From positions 1 to 64,000 of the forward strand of contig JANLJF010000016.1 of the NCBI GenBank assembly GCA_029255605.1: 64,000 bases of DNA, given 5' to 3'. The notes beneath the pieces are model-generated. The model was given only the letters and a program-made list of their open reading frames with translations, was not told the DNA's origin and ran no database searches. Source of the DNA: Azovibrio restrictus (GTDB taxonomy: Bacteria > Bacteroidota > Bacteroidia > Chitinophagales > Chitinophagaceae). The translations under genes were made by a program, and so were the position numbers. Position 1 is the stretch's first letter; each line of letters starts with the position of its first letter. Below are positions 1 to 8,425 of the stretch, piece after piece.

Positions 1-15
1 ATGAAGGTATAAAAA

Positions 16-50
16 TACTAAGAGTTGCCTGTAGTGGGCAACTCTTAGTA
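16..50 (-). terminator. Rho-independent terminator after the first small protein gene
   Basis: A perfect 14-bp stem (16-29 pairs with 37-50) encloses a 7-base loop. Read on the minus strand it is followed directly by five T residues. It lies 20 bases beyond the stop codon of the gene ending at 71, so it should end that transcript. Confidence 0.85.
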
Positions 51-70
51 AAGATATGCATTAATAATGC

Positions 71-526
71 CTATGGATATAAGTCAGACAAATCGCCGAA
101 ATAAACAGGTTGGCCAATGTTGTCTACTGCTTTAAATATAACATCGTATTGATTGCTGGCATTCTTCGCCTTGAAAAAATGAAATGCTACTACACTACTA
201 TCCAAAGCTTTTACGCCTTTTATCATAGCAATGGAATAGTACACAAGGCCTGCTGAATAAGAGGGTGGGTTGCCGTTGGTTAACGTTTGGAAGCCAAACG
301 TAATACTGTTGTTGGTAGTATCGTTTGGATTGAAAGACAATTTCCAGCATTCGGTTTCACAATCCTTGTCTGCCATCATAGTAGACAAGTCAGTCCATGT
401 TTTTACTTCGGGAGATGGTGCAGTTGTGCCCCAGAAATTTGATAGATACGTGTTGAATGTAGTACTGTCGACAGCATGCTGGTTAGCTGCGGCGATCTGG
501 TCGGATTCATTGTTACAATCGAACAT
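71..526 (-). CDS. Small cytosolic protein of unknown family, copy 1
   Basis: I do not recognise this 151-residue protein. It has no signal peptide or membrane segment and looks soluble and cytosolic. It starts with an N-terminal CNN segment, has an Asn/Thr-rich middle with a conserved W-T-D motif near residue 44, and ends with a conserved block containing FHF-x-KAK, IFKAVDN and GQPVYFGDL. A clear paralogue of 149 residues lies at 2005-2454; the two agree throughout and best at the C-terminus. The gene is 101 bases downstream of a histidine kinase gene on the same strand, so it could be co-transcribed or have its own promoter. A strong terminator follows it. The pairing of two copies around a membrane protein and a kinase suggests a shared role in sensing, but that is inference only. 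Confidence 0.8.
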   Translation of the reverse strand: MFDCNNESDQIAAANQHAVDSTTFNTYLSNFWGTTAPSPEVKTWTDLSTMMADKDCETECWKLSFNPNDTTNNSITFGFQTLTNGNPPSYSAGLVYYSIAMIKGVKALDSSVVAFHFFKAKNASNQYDVIFKAVDNIGQPVYFGDLSDLYP

Positions 527-627
527 GATGGTTTAGTTTTTAAGGTTATGAGATACACTAATTTAGGTAATCTATCATTCAGAAAGCCTGTTTACAAACA
601 AATAATATATCAATGACAAACGGAGTG

Positions 628-1389
628 CTACAACGGTATGCGCACGATGATGTGGTACCAGTTCTTTTCCTGCTCGAAGGCGATGGTGCCGTTGACTACC
701 TTTAGGCGGTTGATGATATTCTTGAGGCCGGTAGCTTCTTTTTTGTAAATGTATTGCTGAAACTGCGCCTCGGTAATGCCCCGGCCATTGTGGCTAAAAC
801 AGAGGCAGAGCATGCCATCGGCTACTTCGGTATATACTTCGGCATGGGTGGCGGTGGCGTGCTTCAGGGTATTATTGAGCAGTTCCTGCACTATGCGGTA
901 GGCCGTGAGGGCCAGATTATCATGTAGCGGGGGCAGCTTATCGCTGGTGTATTCTATATGGATGCTGCCATTTTTTTGAAAGGGGGCGAAGAAAGACTGC
1001 AGGGCATCCTGCAAGCCCAACTGTAAGAGCATAGCCGGCTGCAGGCGGTGCGAGAGGCTGCGCACCTTGCTGATGCTTTCATCTATCAGTTGCTGTGACT
1101 GCAGGAACACATCGGGCGTGGCTTCTTTCTCGCCCATCTGCAGGTAGAATTTTACAGAAGAGAGGGTGGCGCCCACATCATCGTGCAGCTCGGCAGCAAT
1201 GCGCATGCGTTCTTCTTCTTCGGCACGGATGGCGGCCTCGGTGAGTTCTTTTTCTTTAACACTATTGATGAGATATATCCTACGCTGGTAAATAATGACG
1301 AAGACTACAATAGCCGTAGAAAGCAAGGTCATTACGATAATGCCTATGGCCAGCAATGCTATTTGTTCCGTTGATAAATTTGAGTGCAA
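628..1389 (-). CDS. Sensor histidine kinase, HisKA_3 / NarL class, with altered G1 box
   Basis: This 253-residue protein is a membrane-anchored two-component kinase. A single N-terminal membrane helix (about residues 11-34) leads into a short coiled coil and a HisKA_3 dimerisation domain with the phospho-acceptor His69 in E-L-H-D-D. The HATPase_c domain (about 155-253) has an N box with ELLNN (169-173). The G1 position, normally D-x-G-x-G, reads H-N-G-R-G with His200 in place of the adenine-binding aspartate. There is no periplasmic sensor domain, so the input probably comes from the partner membrane protein encoded one base upstream. No response regulator gene is in the window. The family normally phosphorylates a LuxR-type regulator. 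The class call is firm; whether it has kinase activity is open because of His200. Confidence 0.9.
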   Translation of the reverse strand: MHSNLSTEQIALLAIGIIVMTLLSTAIVVFVIIYQRRIYLINSVKEKELTEAAIRAEEEERMRIAAELHDDVGATLSSVKFYLQMGEKEATPDVFLQSQQLIDESISKVRSLSHRLQPAMLLQLGLQDALQSFFAPFQKNGSIHIEYTSDKLPPLHDNLALTAYRIVQELLNNTLKHATATHAEVYTEVADGMLCLCFSHNGRGITEAQFQQYIYKKEATGLKNIINRLKVVNGTIAFEQEKNWYHIIVRIPL

Positions 1390-1390
1390 G

Positions 1391-1996
1391 TCAGTTGTCT
1401 TTTAATCGCAAAGCCAAAGCAAATAGAAGATACTTAAAAGCATTCATCGGTTCGACTACTATGTGCCACAAATGCGACCTTAACATATCATCACGAAAAA
1501 TGAAGTAAGTTAAAAAAACAAAAAAAACAGATGACGTGTATATAAGAATAGCAGCGTTTGCAATAAAGAATGGTGATGTTTCTAAACGCTTTATTACTGC
1601 ACGTTTCATTATGTAGACAAAGCCTGCCAAGGCGAATGATATATATGACAGATAAAAAACAGAAGCTCCCGTAGCATTAAAATGCTTATAGCCGCTTTGA
1701 AAAAAAAGTAGGAGATATATAATAGTTAGAATTGAAAATAATGCTCTGCCTAGTTTGACATTTACTTCAAGTTGTTTTCTATAGAAAATGCAAAAACAAA
1801 GAAATTCAGCCAGTATAAAAAAATTAGCGCATAGGGACTTAAATGTTATCCAAGATATGGGAGCTAGCGATATAGTCAGGTTAAGTATCAAACCAATTAA
1901 GGCATATACCCATAAAACAGTTCCCCTGTTAACTTTTTTAGCAGCTAACAAAGGAACCACAGGTGATAGTGCAGATATAATAGTTATTGGGGACAC
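1391..1996 (-). CDS. Multi-pass membrane protein, probable sensor partner of the histidine kinase
   Basis: The 201-residue product is strongly hydrophobic with about six predicted membrane helices and short basic loops, and no soluble domain. I do not recognise a named family. Its stop lies one base from the start of the histidine kinase gene and its start lies 8 bases after the small protein gene at 2005-2454, so the three genes almost certainly form one transcript. Because the kinase has only one membrane helix and no extracytoplasmic domain, this protein is a plausible signal-receiving partner; that is inference from context. The gene is visibly more AT-rich than the kinase gene next to it, which may mean a different history or weaker codon selection. 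Confidence 0.8.
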   Translation of the reverse strand: MSPITIISALSPVVPLLAAKKVNRGTVLWVYALIGLILNLTISLAPISWITFKSLCANFFILAEFLCFCIFYRKQLEVNVKLGRALFSILTIIYLLLFFQSGYKHFNATGASVFYLSYISFALAGFVYIMKRAVIKRLETSPFFIANAAILIYTSSVFFVFLTYFIFRDDMLRSHLWHIVVEPMNAFKYLLFALALRLKDN

Positions 1997-2004
1997 GCTA
2001 TTAT

Positions 2005-2454
2005 TTATGGATGTAAACCTGCCAGGTCGCCAAAATAAACCGGCTGACCCATGTTGTCTACAGCTTTAAAGATAATATCATAAGCCCCTTGTGTGGTTTT
2101 TGCTTTATAGAAATGAAATTCAGCAACATTATTGTGCAGCAGCTTAACACCCTTGAATAGAGGGAATGAATAATTACGTATCACTTCGTGCGTGTCAATT
2201 GGAACTATGGTCAGATCTACATCATTACTCGTAAGATTGTATTCATCCGTTTCCAACTTCCAGCGCATTTCTTCGCAATTGTGTGGCGCCATGGCGTTGT
2301 TCATATCCGTCCATGTGCGTACTGTAGCCGTAGGTATTGCAGAGCCCCAGAAATTAGCGATGTAATTATCGAAGGTAGCCTGGGTTATTTTGTGGGTGTT
2401 GGCCACATTTACCTGGTCGGCGGGATTGTTGCAGTTGAATTTGGTGGTATCCAT
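2005..2454 (-). CDS. Small cytosolic protein of unknown family, copy 2
   Basis: This 149-residue protein is the paralogue of the product of 71-526. It shares the N-terminal C-N-N segment, the F-W-G motif near residue 30, the W-T-D motif and the conserved C-terminal block IFKAVDN followed by GQPVYFGDL. It has no signal peptide or membrane segment. It is the first gene of a tight group followed by the membrane protein (8-base gap) and the histidine kinase (1-base gap). The middle region differs from copy 1 while both ends are conserved, which fits an old duplication under selection rather than a recent copy. Function unknown. Confidence 0.8.
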   Translation of the reverse strand: MDTTKFNCNNPADQVNVANTHKITQATFDNYIANFWGSAIPTATVRTWTDMNNAMAPHNCEEMRWKLETDEYNLTSNDVDLTIVPIDTHEVIRNYSFPLFKGVKLLHNNVAEFHFYKAKTTQGAYDIIFKAVDNMGQPVYFGDLAGLHP

Positions 2455-2639
2455 ATGAGTGTCTGTTTGCCGCTAAAGATAGTGGTATGGGTAGGGGTGT
2501 GCAATACCCACCAGCACGGATATGGCATGTGTAATAGTTTGCCTTTCAATTAATAAGTGGTGTACGGAAAACGTTAAAAATGCCATGGTTTGGTTTCAAG
2601 CGTACGGCGAATTGCTATTTTTACTTAATTTCAATTATC

Positions 2640-3149
2640 ATGATACGTTTACGGACAATTTATATTGCGGCTATGGCTATGGTGCTGATGATAGCCGGCA
2701 AAGTGCAGGCGCAGCAAGTGAAGCATGGCCTTACCTGGTATACCGATATCAATAAGGTGCATGAACTGGCGCAGAAGACGAAGAAACCGGTATTTGCCTT
2801 CTTTACGGGCAGCGACTGGTGTGGCTGGTGCCACAGGCTGGAAGCGGCGGTGTTTGACAAACCTAACTTTCAGAAATGGGCCAAGGATAATGTGATATTG
2901 CTGGAACTGGATTTTCCACGCAGGAAAGAACTGCCACAGGCGCTGCAGGAGCAAAACCAGGGTTTACAACAGTTTTTTGGTGTGCAGGGCTATCCTACCA
3001 TCTGGCTGTTCAACATAGATAAAGACAAGGCAACGGGTAAATATAATATTGCCGCCTATGGCTCGCTGGGGTATCCTACAGCCGAAAAGGGGCAAGAGGA
3101 GGCTACCTTCCTTGCCAACGCCAACCAGATACTTAAAAACAAGAAATAA
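2640..3149 (+). CDS. Periplasmic thioredoxin-fold protein (DUF255/thioredoxin_7-like)
   Basis: The 169-residue product begins with a signal peptide (basic start, hydrophobic core to about residue 20, likely cleavage after VQA at 24). The mature part is a thioredoxin fold with an active-site C61-G-W-C64 in the context SDW-CGWC-H, as in single-domain thiol proteins related to the N-terminal domain of YyaL/DUF255. A later G-Y-P-T contains the cis-proline. It probably reduces or rearranges disulfides, or protects against oxidation, in the periplasm. An upstream in-frame ATG at 2580 would add 20 residues before the signal peptide and is less likely. It is convergent with the gene ending at 3162; the shared terminator overlaps that gene's stop. 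Confidence 0.88.
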   Translation: MIRLRTIYIAAMAMVLMIAGKVQAQQVKHGLTWYTDINKVHELAQKTKKPVFAFFTGSDWCGWCHRLEAAVFDKPNFQKWAKDNVILLELDFPRRKELPQALQEQNQGLQQFFGVQGYPTIWLFNIDKDKATGKYNIAAYGSLGYPTAEKGQEEATFLANANQILKNKK

Positions 3150-3153
3150 AAAG

Positions 3154-3179
3154 AAAGGGCACTATTTATTGTGCCCTTT
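3154..3179. terminator. Bidirectional terminator between convergent genes
   Basis: A 9-bp stem (3154-3162 with 3171-3179) with an 8-base AT-rich loop is flanked by A residues on the left and T residues on the right, so it can act in both directions. The minus-strand gene's TAG stop (3162-3164) is at the edge of the loop. Confidence 0.8.
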
Positions 3180-3623
3180 TCCTTTACCATGCCCCTTGTT
3201 ACCACTGTTTCCATGGCCATGACCCCTGCCGGGGTGGGCTTTCTTGTATTTTACGTCCCTTGAATCGCGGATGACCACCTGGTCGTGACGGCCTTTATAG
3301 GTTACATATTTATCGCGGTATACTGTATGCCTTACCCAGGGTGTAGGTTCATTTATCACCACCTTGTGCACCCGGTACAGGTCGACCGCCACGGGCAGCG
3401 ACCGGCGCCTTATCCAGTTGCCATTATTGAAGTAAACAAATACCCGGTTGTTCACATCATAGTAAGCATCGGCATCTGGCAGGTAATAATAATCTACATA
3501 ATCGTAGCCTACAGGGCCCCAGGCGGGCTGGGTGCCAATATTTACGCTGACATTTACCTGTGCAGTGGCCTTAAAAGCGGCTATCGCCAGAAATGTCATT
3601 AATATCCACTTTTTCATATCCAT
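3162..3623 (-). CDS. Exported hypothetical protein with Gly/His/Lys-rich tail
   Basis: The product (153 residues from ATG 3623, 151 from ATG 3617) has a clear signal peptide ending in ATA-Q. The mature part is rich in Tyr, Val and Asp, with a W-x-P-V-G-Y-D-Y segment followed by a stretch on unstructured or beta-strand background. The last 25 residues are almost only Gly, His, Lys and Asn, a basic, flexible and possibly metal- or polyanion-binding tail. Such small exported proteins with Y/V/D-rich cores are common in Bacteroidota, but I know of no assigned function. An upstream in-frame ATG at 3656 would place extra residues before the signal peptide and is disfavoured. Confidence 0.75.
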   Translation of the reverse strand: MDMKKWILMTFLAIAAFKATAQVNVSVNIGTQPAWGPVGYDYVDYYYLPDADAYYDVNNRVFVYFNNGNWIRRRSLPVAVDLYRVHKVVINEPTPWVRHTVYRDKYVTYKGRHDQVVIRDSRDVKYKKAHPGRGHGHGNSGNKGHGKGKGHNK

Positions 3624-3746
3624 GTTTGTTTTTGAAAGACAATAATATCGTACCAAGGGGGCTGTGATATATTTGTTTTGTTAAATGTGTCTTTTGATAC
3701 TATATAAATAACAAGCATAGCGGCTTAGGCTGCCTATATACTGTAC

Positions 3747-3777
3747 TTTGCAATTCGCATATATCCCGCTAACTTTG
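3747..3777 (+). promoter_or_regulatory. Bacteroidota-type housekeeping promoter of gcvP
   Basis: TTTG (3747-3750) and TAACTTTG (3770-3777) are separated by 19 bases, an exact match to the -33/-7 consensus of the Bacteroidota primary sigma factor. Transcription would start near 3784, about 30 bases before the gcvP ATG. Confidence 0.75.
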
Positions 3778-3812
3778 CGCATTCTTTTAATTTATTGAGT
3801 CTCTAACATTTT

Positions 3813-6695
3813 ATGAATTTGTTTTCCCTTCAAAATCAGGAATTCATTGGTCGCCATATAGGCCCCAATGAGCACGAAACAAAAAAAATGCTGTCTGCGA
3901 TAGGTGTAGCAGATATGGACGAGCTGATAGCACGTACCGTACCTGATGCCATCCGCATGAACCACCGGCTGAACCTGCCGGAAGCATTAAGCGAGTCGGA
4001 CTATCTGCGTATGCTGAAAGATGTATCGCTGCGGAATAAAGTGTATAAGAACTATATAGGGCAGGGCTATTACGATACGCACACGCCTAGCGTTATCCTG
4101 CGCAACATATTTGAAAACCCGGGATGGTACACCCAGTACACCCCGTACCAGGCAGAAATATCTCAAGGCCGCCTGGAAAGCCTGCTGAACTTCCAAACCG
4201 TGATGAGCGACCTGACCGGCCTGCCGATAGCCAATGCATCGTTGCTGGATGAGGCAACTGCCGCTGCAGAAGCGATGGCAATGTTCCTGCATACGCTGAA
4301 CAAAGACAATGACCACCTGGAGCGCGCCAAACTGTTTGTAGATAACGAAGTGTTTCCGCAAACGAAAGATGTAATCATAACACGTGCCAAACCACTGGGT
4401 GTGGAAGTAGTATTTGGCGATTATAAAACGGCAACTATTGATAACACTTACTTTGGTGCTATCGTACAATATCCTAACGATAAAGGAACGATAGAAGACT
4501 ACCGCAGCTTTGTAGAAAAAGTGCATGCTGCCGGTGCATATATAGCTATGGGTACCGACCTGCTGGCGCTTACGCTGCTTACCTCTCCCGGCGAGCTTGG
4601 TGCAGATGTAGCCTTCGGTTCTGCACAGCGCTTTGGAGTACCACTGGGATACGGTGGCCCGCACGCAGCCTTCTTTACCTGTACAGAAGATTTTAAACGC
4701 CAGATACCCGGCCGTATCATAGGTGTGAGTGTGGATGCTAACGGCAACCGTGCCCTGCGCATGGCCCTGCAAACACGTGAGCAACACATCAAACGCGAAA
4801 AAGCCACTTCTAACATCTGTACCGCACAGGCACTGCTGGCCAATATGGCTGCTATGTATGCCGTATATCATGGCCCTGATGGACTGAAAAACATAGCCAA
4901 GCGCGTGAGCCTGCTGGCACAAACACTAGCTACACAGCTGAAAGCACATGGACTGAGCGTTGTATCCGATTACTACTTCGATACCGTAGTAGTAAAAGTA
5001 GCCGATGCCAAAGCCATCAAAGCGAAAGCAGAAGCAGCGCAGATCAACTTCCGCTACTTTGCAGATAACACACTGGTAGGTATATCGCTGGACGAAACAA
5101 CTACTACATCCGACCTGTTCAGTGTCCTAGCTGTATTCAGCAACGATAACGAGCCGGTGAGCTTCGAGATAAGCCATGATAATGTATTAACGAACATCAG
5201 CACCTCGCTGACACGTACTTCGGAATACCTGACACACCCGATATTCAATACGCACCATAGCGAAACGCAAATGATGCGCTACATAAAAATGCTGGAGAAT
5301 AAGGACCTGAGCCTGAACACCAGCATGATATCACTGGGTTCGTGCACGATGAAGCTGAACGCGGCTACAGAAATGATACCACTGAGCTGGGCACACTGGA
5401 GCAAGATGCACCCCTTTGTACCGAAAGACCAGGCCGGTGGCTACCTGCAGATAGTAAAAGAACTATCGGCCTACCTGTGCGAGATAACTGCTTTTGATGC
5501 CTGCAGTCTGCAGCCCAACAGTGGTGCGCAAGGTGAATATGCCGGCCTGCTGACTATCAAATCTTACCACGAAAGCCGTGGCGATAAGCACCGCAACATC
5601 ATGCTGATACCAATATCTGCACACGGTACCAACCCTGCAAGCGCAGTGATGGCGGGTTACAAAGTGGTAGTGGTAAAAGCACTGGAGAACGGCTATATAG
5701 ATGTAGAAGACCTGAGGGCAAAAGCAACACAGCATGCCGCTAACCTGGCAGGCATCATGGTTACTTACCCATCTACCTACGGTGTGTATGAAGAAACCAT
5801 CAAAGAAATAACTGCTATTGTGCACCAGCACGGCGGACAGGTATATATGGACGGTGCGAACATGAACGCGCAAGTGGGACTGACCGCTCCCGGCCTGATA
5901 GGTGCCGATGTGTGCCACCTGAACCTGCACAAAACCTTTGCAATACCACACGGTGGCGGTGGCCCCGGCGTAGGCCCTATATGTGTGAAAGCACACCTGG
6001 CGCCACACCTGCCAAGCCACATAGAAGAAACAAATGGTGCTAATGGCAATGCGGTATCTGCAGCACCTTATGGCTCTGCCAGCATATTGCTGATATCATA
6101 TGCATACATACGCATGCTGGGCCCTGTGGGCGTACGCAAGGCTACAGAGTATGCTATACTGAATGCGAACTATATGCGCAGCCGCCTGCAGAACGCTTAC
6201 GAGATACTGTATACCGGTAGCGGTGGTACCTGTGCGCACGAATTCATCGTGGACCTGCGTCCGTTTAAAAAGACAGCAGAGATAGAAGCAGAAGATGTGG
6301 CCAAACGCCTGATGGACTATGGCTTCCACGCACCTACACTTAGCTTCCCTGTACCCGGCACCATCATGATAGAGCCAACAGAAAGCGAAGACAGGGCAGA
6401 GCTGGACCGTTTCTGCGATGCGCTGCTGAGCATACGTGAAGAGATACGCGCTATAGAAGAAGGCAAAGCCGACAAGAAAGACAACCCGCTGAAGATGGCA
6501 CCGCATACACAGTTTGCCATAACAGCCGATGAGTGGACGCGCCCTTACAGCCGTCAGCAGGCAGCCTATCCGCTGGAGTGGGTGAAGCACAATAAATTCT
6601 GGCCAAGCGTAGCCCGTGTAAACAATACATATGGCGACCGTAACCTGATATGTACCTGCGAGCCAACATCTGCCTACATGGAAGCTGAAGCGTAA
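3813..6695 (+). CDS. gcvP: Glycine dehydrogenase (decarboxylating), glycine cleavage P protein
   Basis: The 960-residue protein matches the single-chain homodimeric P protein (the E. coli enzyme has 957 residues), not the split two-subunit form. It decarboxylates glycine with pyridoxal phosphate and passes the aminomethyl group to lipoyl GcvH. The N-terminal half starts with F-I-G-R-H-I-G, typical of P proteins. The C-terminal half carries the cofactor lysine, Lys707, in N-L-H-K-T-F, followed by the glycine-rich loop G-G-G-G-P-G-V-G-P. It stands alone: gcvT is at 53183-54268 on the other strand and no gcvH is visible, so the system is dispersed. A strong promoter precedes it and a terminator follows. 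Codon use is GC-rich and uniform, as expected for a core gene. Confidence 0.98.
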   Translation: MNLFSLQNQEFIGRHIGPNEHETKKMLSAIGVADMDELIARTVPDAIRMNHRLNLPEALSESDYLRMLKDVSLRNKVYKNYIGQGYYDTHTPSVILRNIFENPGWYTQYTPYQAEISQGRLESLLNFQTVMSDLTGLPIANASLLDEATAAAEAMAMFLHTLNKDNDHLERAKLFVDNEVFPQTKDVIITRAKPLGVEVVFGDYKTATIDNTYFGAIVQYPNDKGTIEDYRSFVEKVHAAGAYIAMGTDLLALTLLTSPGELGADVAFGSAQRFGVPLGYGGPHAAFFTCTEDFKRQIPGRIIGVSVDANGNRALRMALQTREQHIKREKATSNICTAQALLANMAAMYAVYHGPDGLKNIAKRVSLLAQTLATQLKAHGLSVVSDYYFDTVVVKVADAKAIKAKAEAAQINFRYFADNTLVGISLDETTTTSDLFSVLAVFSNDNEPVSFEISHDNVLTNISTSLTRTSEYLTHPIFNTHHSETQMMRYIKMLENKDLSLNTSMISLGSCTMKLNAATEMIPLSWAHWSKMHPFVPKDQAGGYLQIVKELSAYLCEITAFDACSLQPNSGAQGEYAGLLTIKSYHESRGDKHRNIMLIPISAHGTNPASAVMAGYKVVVVKALENGYIDVEDLRAKATQHAANLAGIMVTYPSTYGVYEETIKEITAIVHQHGGQVYMDGANMNAQVGLTAPGLIGADVCHLNLHKTFAIPHGGGGPGVGPICVKAHLAPHLPSHIEETNGANGNAVSAAPYGSASILLISYAYIRMLGPVGVRKATEYAILNANYMRSRLQNAYEILYTGSGGTCAHEFIVDLRPFKKTAEIEAEDVAKRLMDYGFHAPTLSFPVPGTIMIEPTESEDRAELDRFCDALLSIREEIRAIEEGKADKKDNPLKMAPHTQFAITADEWTRPYSRQQAAYPLEWVKHNKFWPSVARVNNTYGDRNLICTCEPTSAYMEAEA

Positions 6696-6720
6696 GCTTG
6701 TACTGATATTAAGTTTTAGA

Positions 6721-6749
6721 AAAGCCGCCCCGAACCAGGGCGGCTTTTT
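6721..6749 (+). terminator. Rho-independent terminator of gcvP
   Basis: A 10-bp GC-rich stem (6721-6730 with 6738-6747) with a 7-base loop is followed by a run of five T residues ending at 6749. It lies 25 bases after the gcvP stop. Confidence 0.9.
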
Positions 6750-6819
6750 GTATATAGTATTTGCAGTATAGCGGACGATGTATTATTTTTCGCCATCCAT
6801 TGATTCACCTTTTATACCT

Positions 6820-8400
6820 ATGAAATTCAGACACATTATCACTGCGATAGCACTCGCATTTTCTGCCACTACTCATCTTTATGCGCAAGACAGCACCTAC
6901 AGCATCAGCACCCCGATAGAAATACCGAAAGAAGGCTGGAATAAAGTAGTGCAGCTAAGAAATGGCAACACCGTACTGCTACACTTCGAGAACAAAAAAG
7001 GCATAGTAGTAAAGATTTTTGACAAAGACAGAAAAGAGATAGCCAGTAAAAAACACCTGTGCAACGTAATAGATATTAACGGCCTTGATGCTACATTTTT
7101 CCATGGTCTGCATGATATAAACGGAGAGGCAACACTTTTCCTGACGCAGGATATAGATAACGCCCAAACATTGGTGCGCCTGCGTATTGACGGCAACAGC
7201 GGAGCGCTACTGGCCGAAGATAAAATTGTAAAATCGCCCAGTTTTCAGAGAAGGACCACAGCCTACCTGATGAAGAAGCCGATAGGCGAAGGATATGCTG
7301 TGTTTTGCTATACCACCCACCCTACAGATACCGCTACAGCCGTAAAGCTGATAAAGTATAACGATAAGCATGAAGTAGTAAAAGAGATACCCTATGAGGT
7401 GCCCAGTAAAGCATATGACAATATAGACCTGCTGGATGCCAGTATGGATGAAGAAGGCGATATACTCATCAGCATGCAGCTTTCCAAAATCATTAATTAT
7501 CCTGATGTGATGGAACGCACGCTGGCATTGCTGTACATGCCGGAAGGCGAAGACCGTTTTATGTTCAGGAAGATGAAGCTGCCATCGAGCCTGGAACTGA
7601 AGGATGCTACATTCAGCATCAACCCGTTTGCAGGGAATATCAATATGCTCATCACCAAATCGTGGGAAACGACGGTGCAAAACGGGTTGAACCGAGATAA
7701 TGTAGAGTTGCTTTCCCGCTCTATGTTCATCATGCCAAAAGATATTTCGGGTATACGGGAAACTCGTATAGCCTATGAGAAGCCAACACAGCTGTTGAGG
7801 GAAGCGATGAAGGATACTACTGTAAACTTTTATGGCAGCATGATAGATGCGAATACCGACGGGCGTGGTGTAACGACTGTAGTATATGAACAGCGCTACC
7901 TGCCCTACCGCCCCAAAGGAAACGAAGTAGTGCCTTACTATACCGGTAATGTGTGCGTGGTACAGTATGATGATAATGGTGCTGAAATGTGGGCCACTGT
8001 ATTGCCCAAAGAGCACTATTATGTAGTAAGAGAAACTTTCCCTTCCGTATTTAAAAGAACCAGCCAATTGGAAACGTATAAGACGCTATACCTATGCGGA
8101 AAGAAAAGCCATTATATCCTGTTCAATGATGTGGAGGAGAACTGCAATAAAAGGCTGGGTGAAGAGATAAAGAAAGTGTACAATTATCAAAATACGAATG
8201 CCATGTATTACCACATGAACAAGCGCAATGTAGTGGTACAGAAATACCTGCTTGGTGCGCCGGTACCCGGCGAGTTCAAATACATTTATCCCGGCAGTGC
8301 CGATTTTGATAAACAGAATAATAGCGTTGCCCTGCTGATGTGCCATAAAAAAGAAGCAGGTGAGAGCTTTCACATAGCCTGGAAGAAGCTGGAGAATTGA
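6820..8400 (+). CDS. Exported protein of unknown function, tandem paralogue A
   Basis: I do not recognise this family. The 526-residue product starts with a signal peptide (MKFRH, hydrophobic core, cleavage near LYA-Q). An in-frame ATG at 6778 would add 14 residues and is unlikely. The mature protein is rich in short beta strands separated by charged turns and contains recurring phrases such as V-K-I-F-D-K and K-Y-N-D-K, a pattern that suggests a beta-propeller, although no propeller family is obvious. No membrane segment, lipobox or T9SS sorting domain is present, so it should be periplasmic or surface-associated. A paralogue of nearly the same length follows 25 bases later; both end in F-H-I-A-W-K-K-L-E-N. 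Confidence 0.85.
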   Translation: MKFRHIITAIALAFSATTHLYAQDSTYSISTPIEIPKEGWNKVVQLRNGNTVLLHFENKKGIVVKIFDKDRKEIASKKHLCNVIDINGLDATFFHGLHDINGEATLFLTQDIDNAQTLVRLRIDGNSGALLAEDKIVKSPSFQRRTTAYLMKKPIGEGYAVFCYTTHPTDTATAVKLIKYNDKHEVVKEIPYEVPSKAYDNIDLLDASMDEEGDILISMQLSKIINYPDVMERTLALLYMPEGEDRFMFRKMKLPSSLELKDATFSINPFAGNINMLITKSWETTVQNGLNRDNVELLSRSMFIMPKDISGIRETRIAYEKPTQLLREAMKDTTVNFYGSMIDANTDGRGVTTVVYEQRYLPYRPKGNEVVPYYTGNVCVVQYDDNGAEMWATVLPKEHYYVVRETFPSVFKRTSQLETYKTLYLCGKKSHYILFNDVEENCNKRLGEEIKKVYNYQNTNAMYYHMNKRNVVVQKYLLGAPVPGEFKYIYPGSADFDKQNNSVALLMCHKKEAGESFHIAWKKLEN

Positions 8401-8425
8401 TGTTGCCTTTAAGATGCAAGACTTC

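Noticed and set aside
3987..4922. Long open frame of 311 codons antisense to gcvP
   Set aside because: It lies wholly within gcvP on the opposite strand and its translation is Cys/His/Tyr-rich without domain similarity, as expected from the codon bias of the real gene.
7207..8067. 286-codon frame antisense to exported paralogue A
   Set aside because: The paralogue on the plus strand has a signal peptide and a homologous neighbour; the antisense frame has neither.
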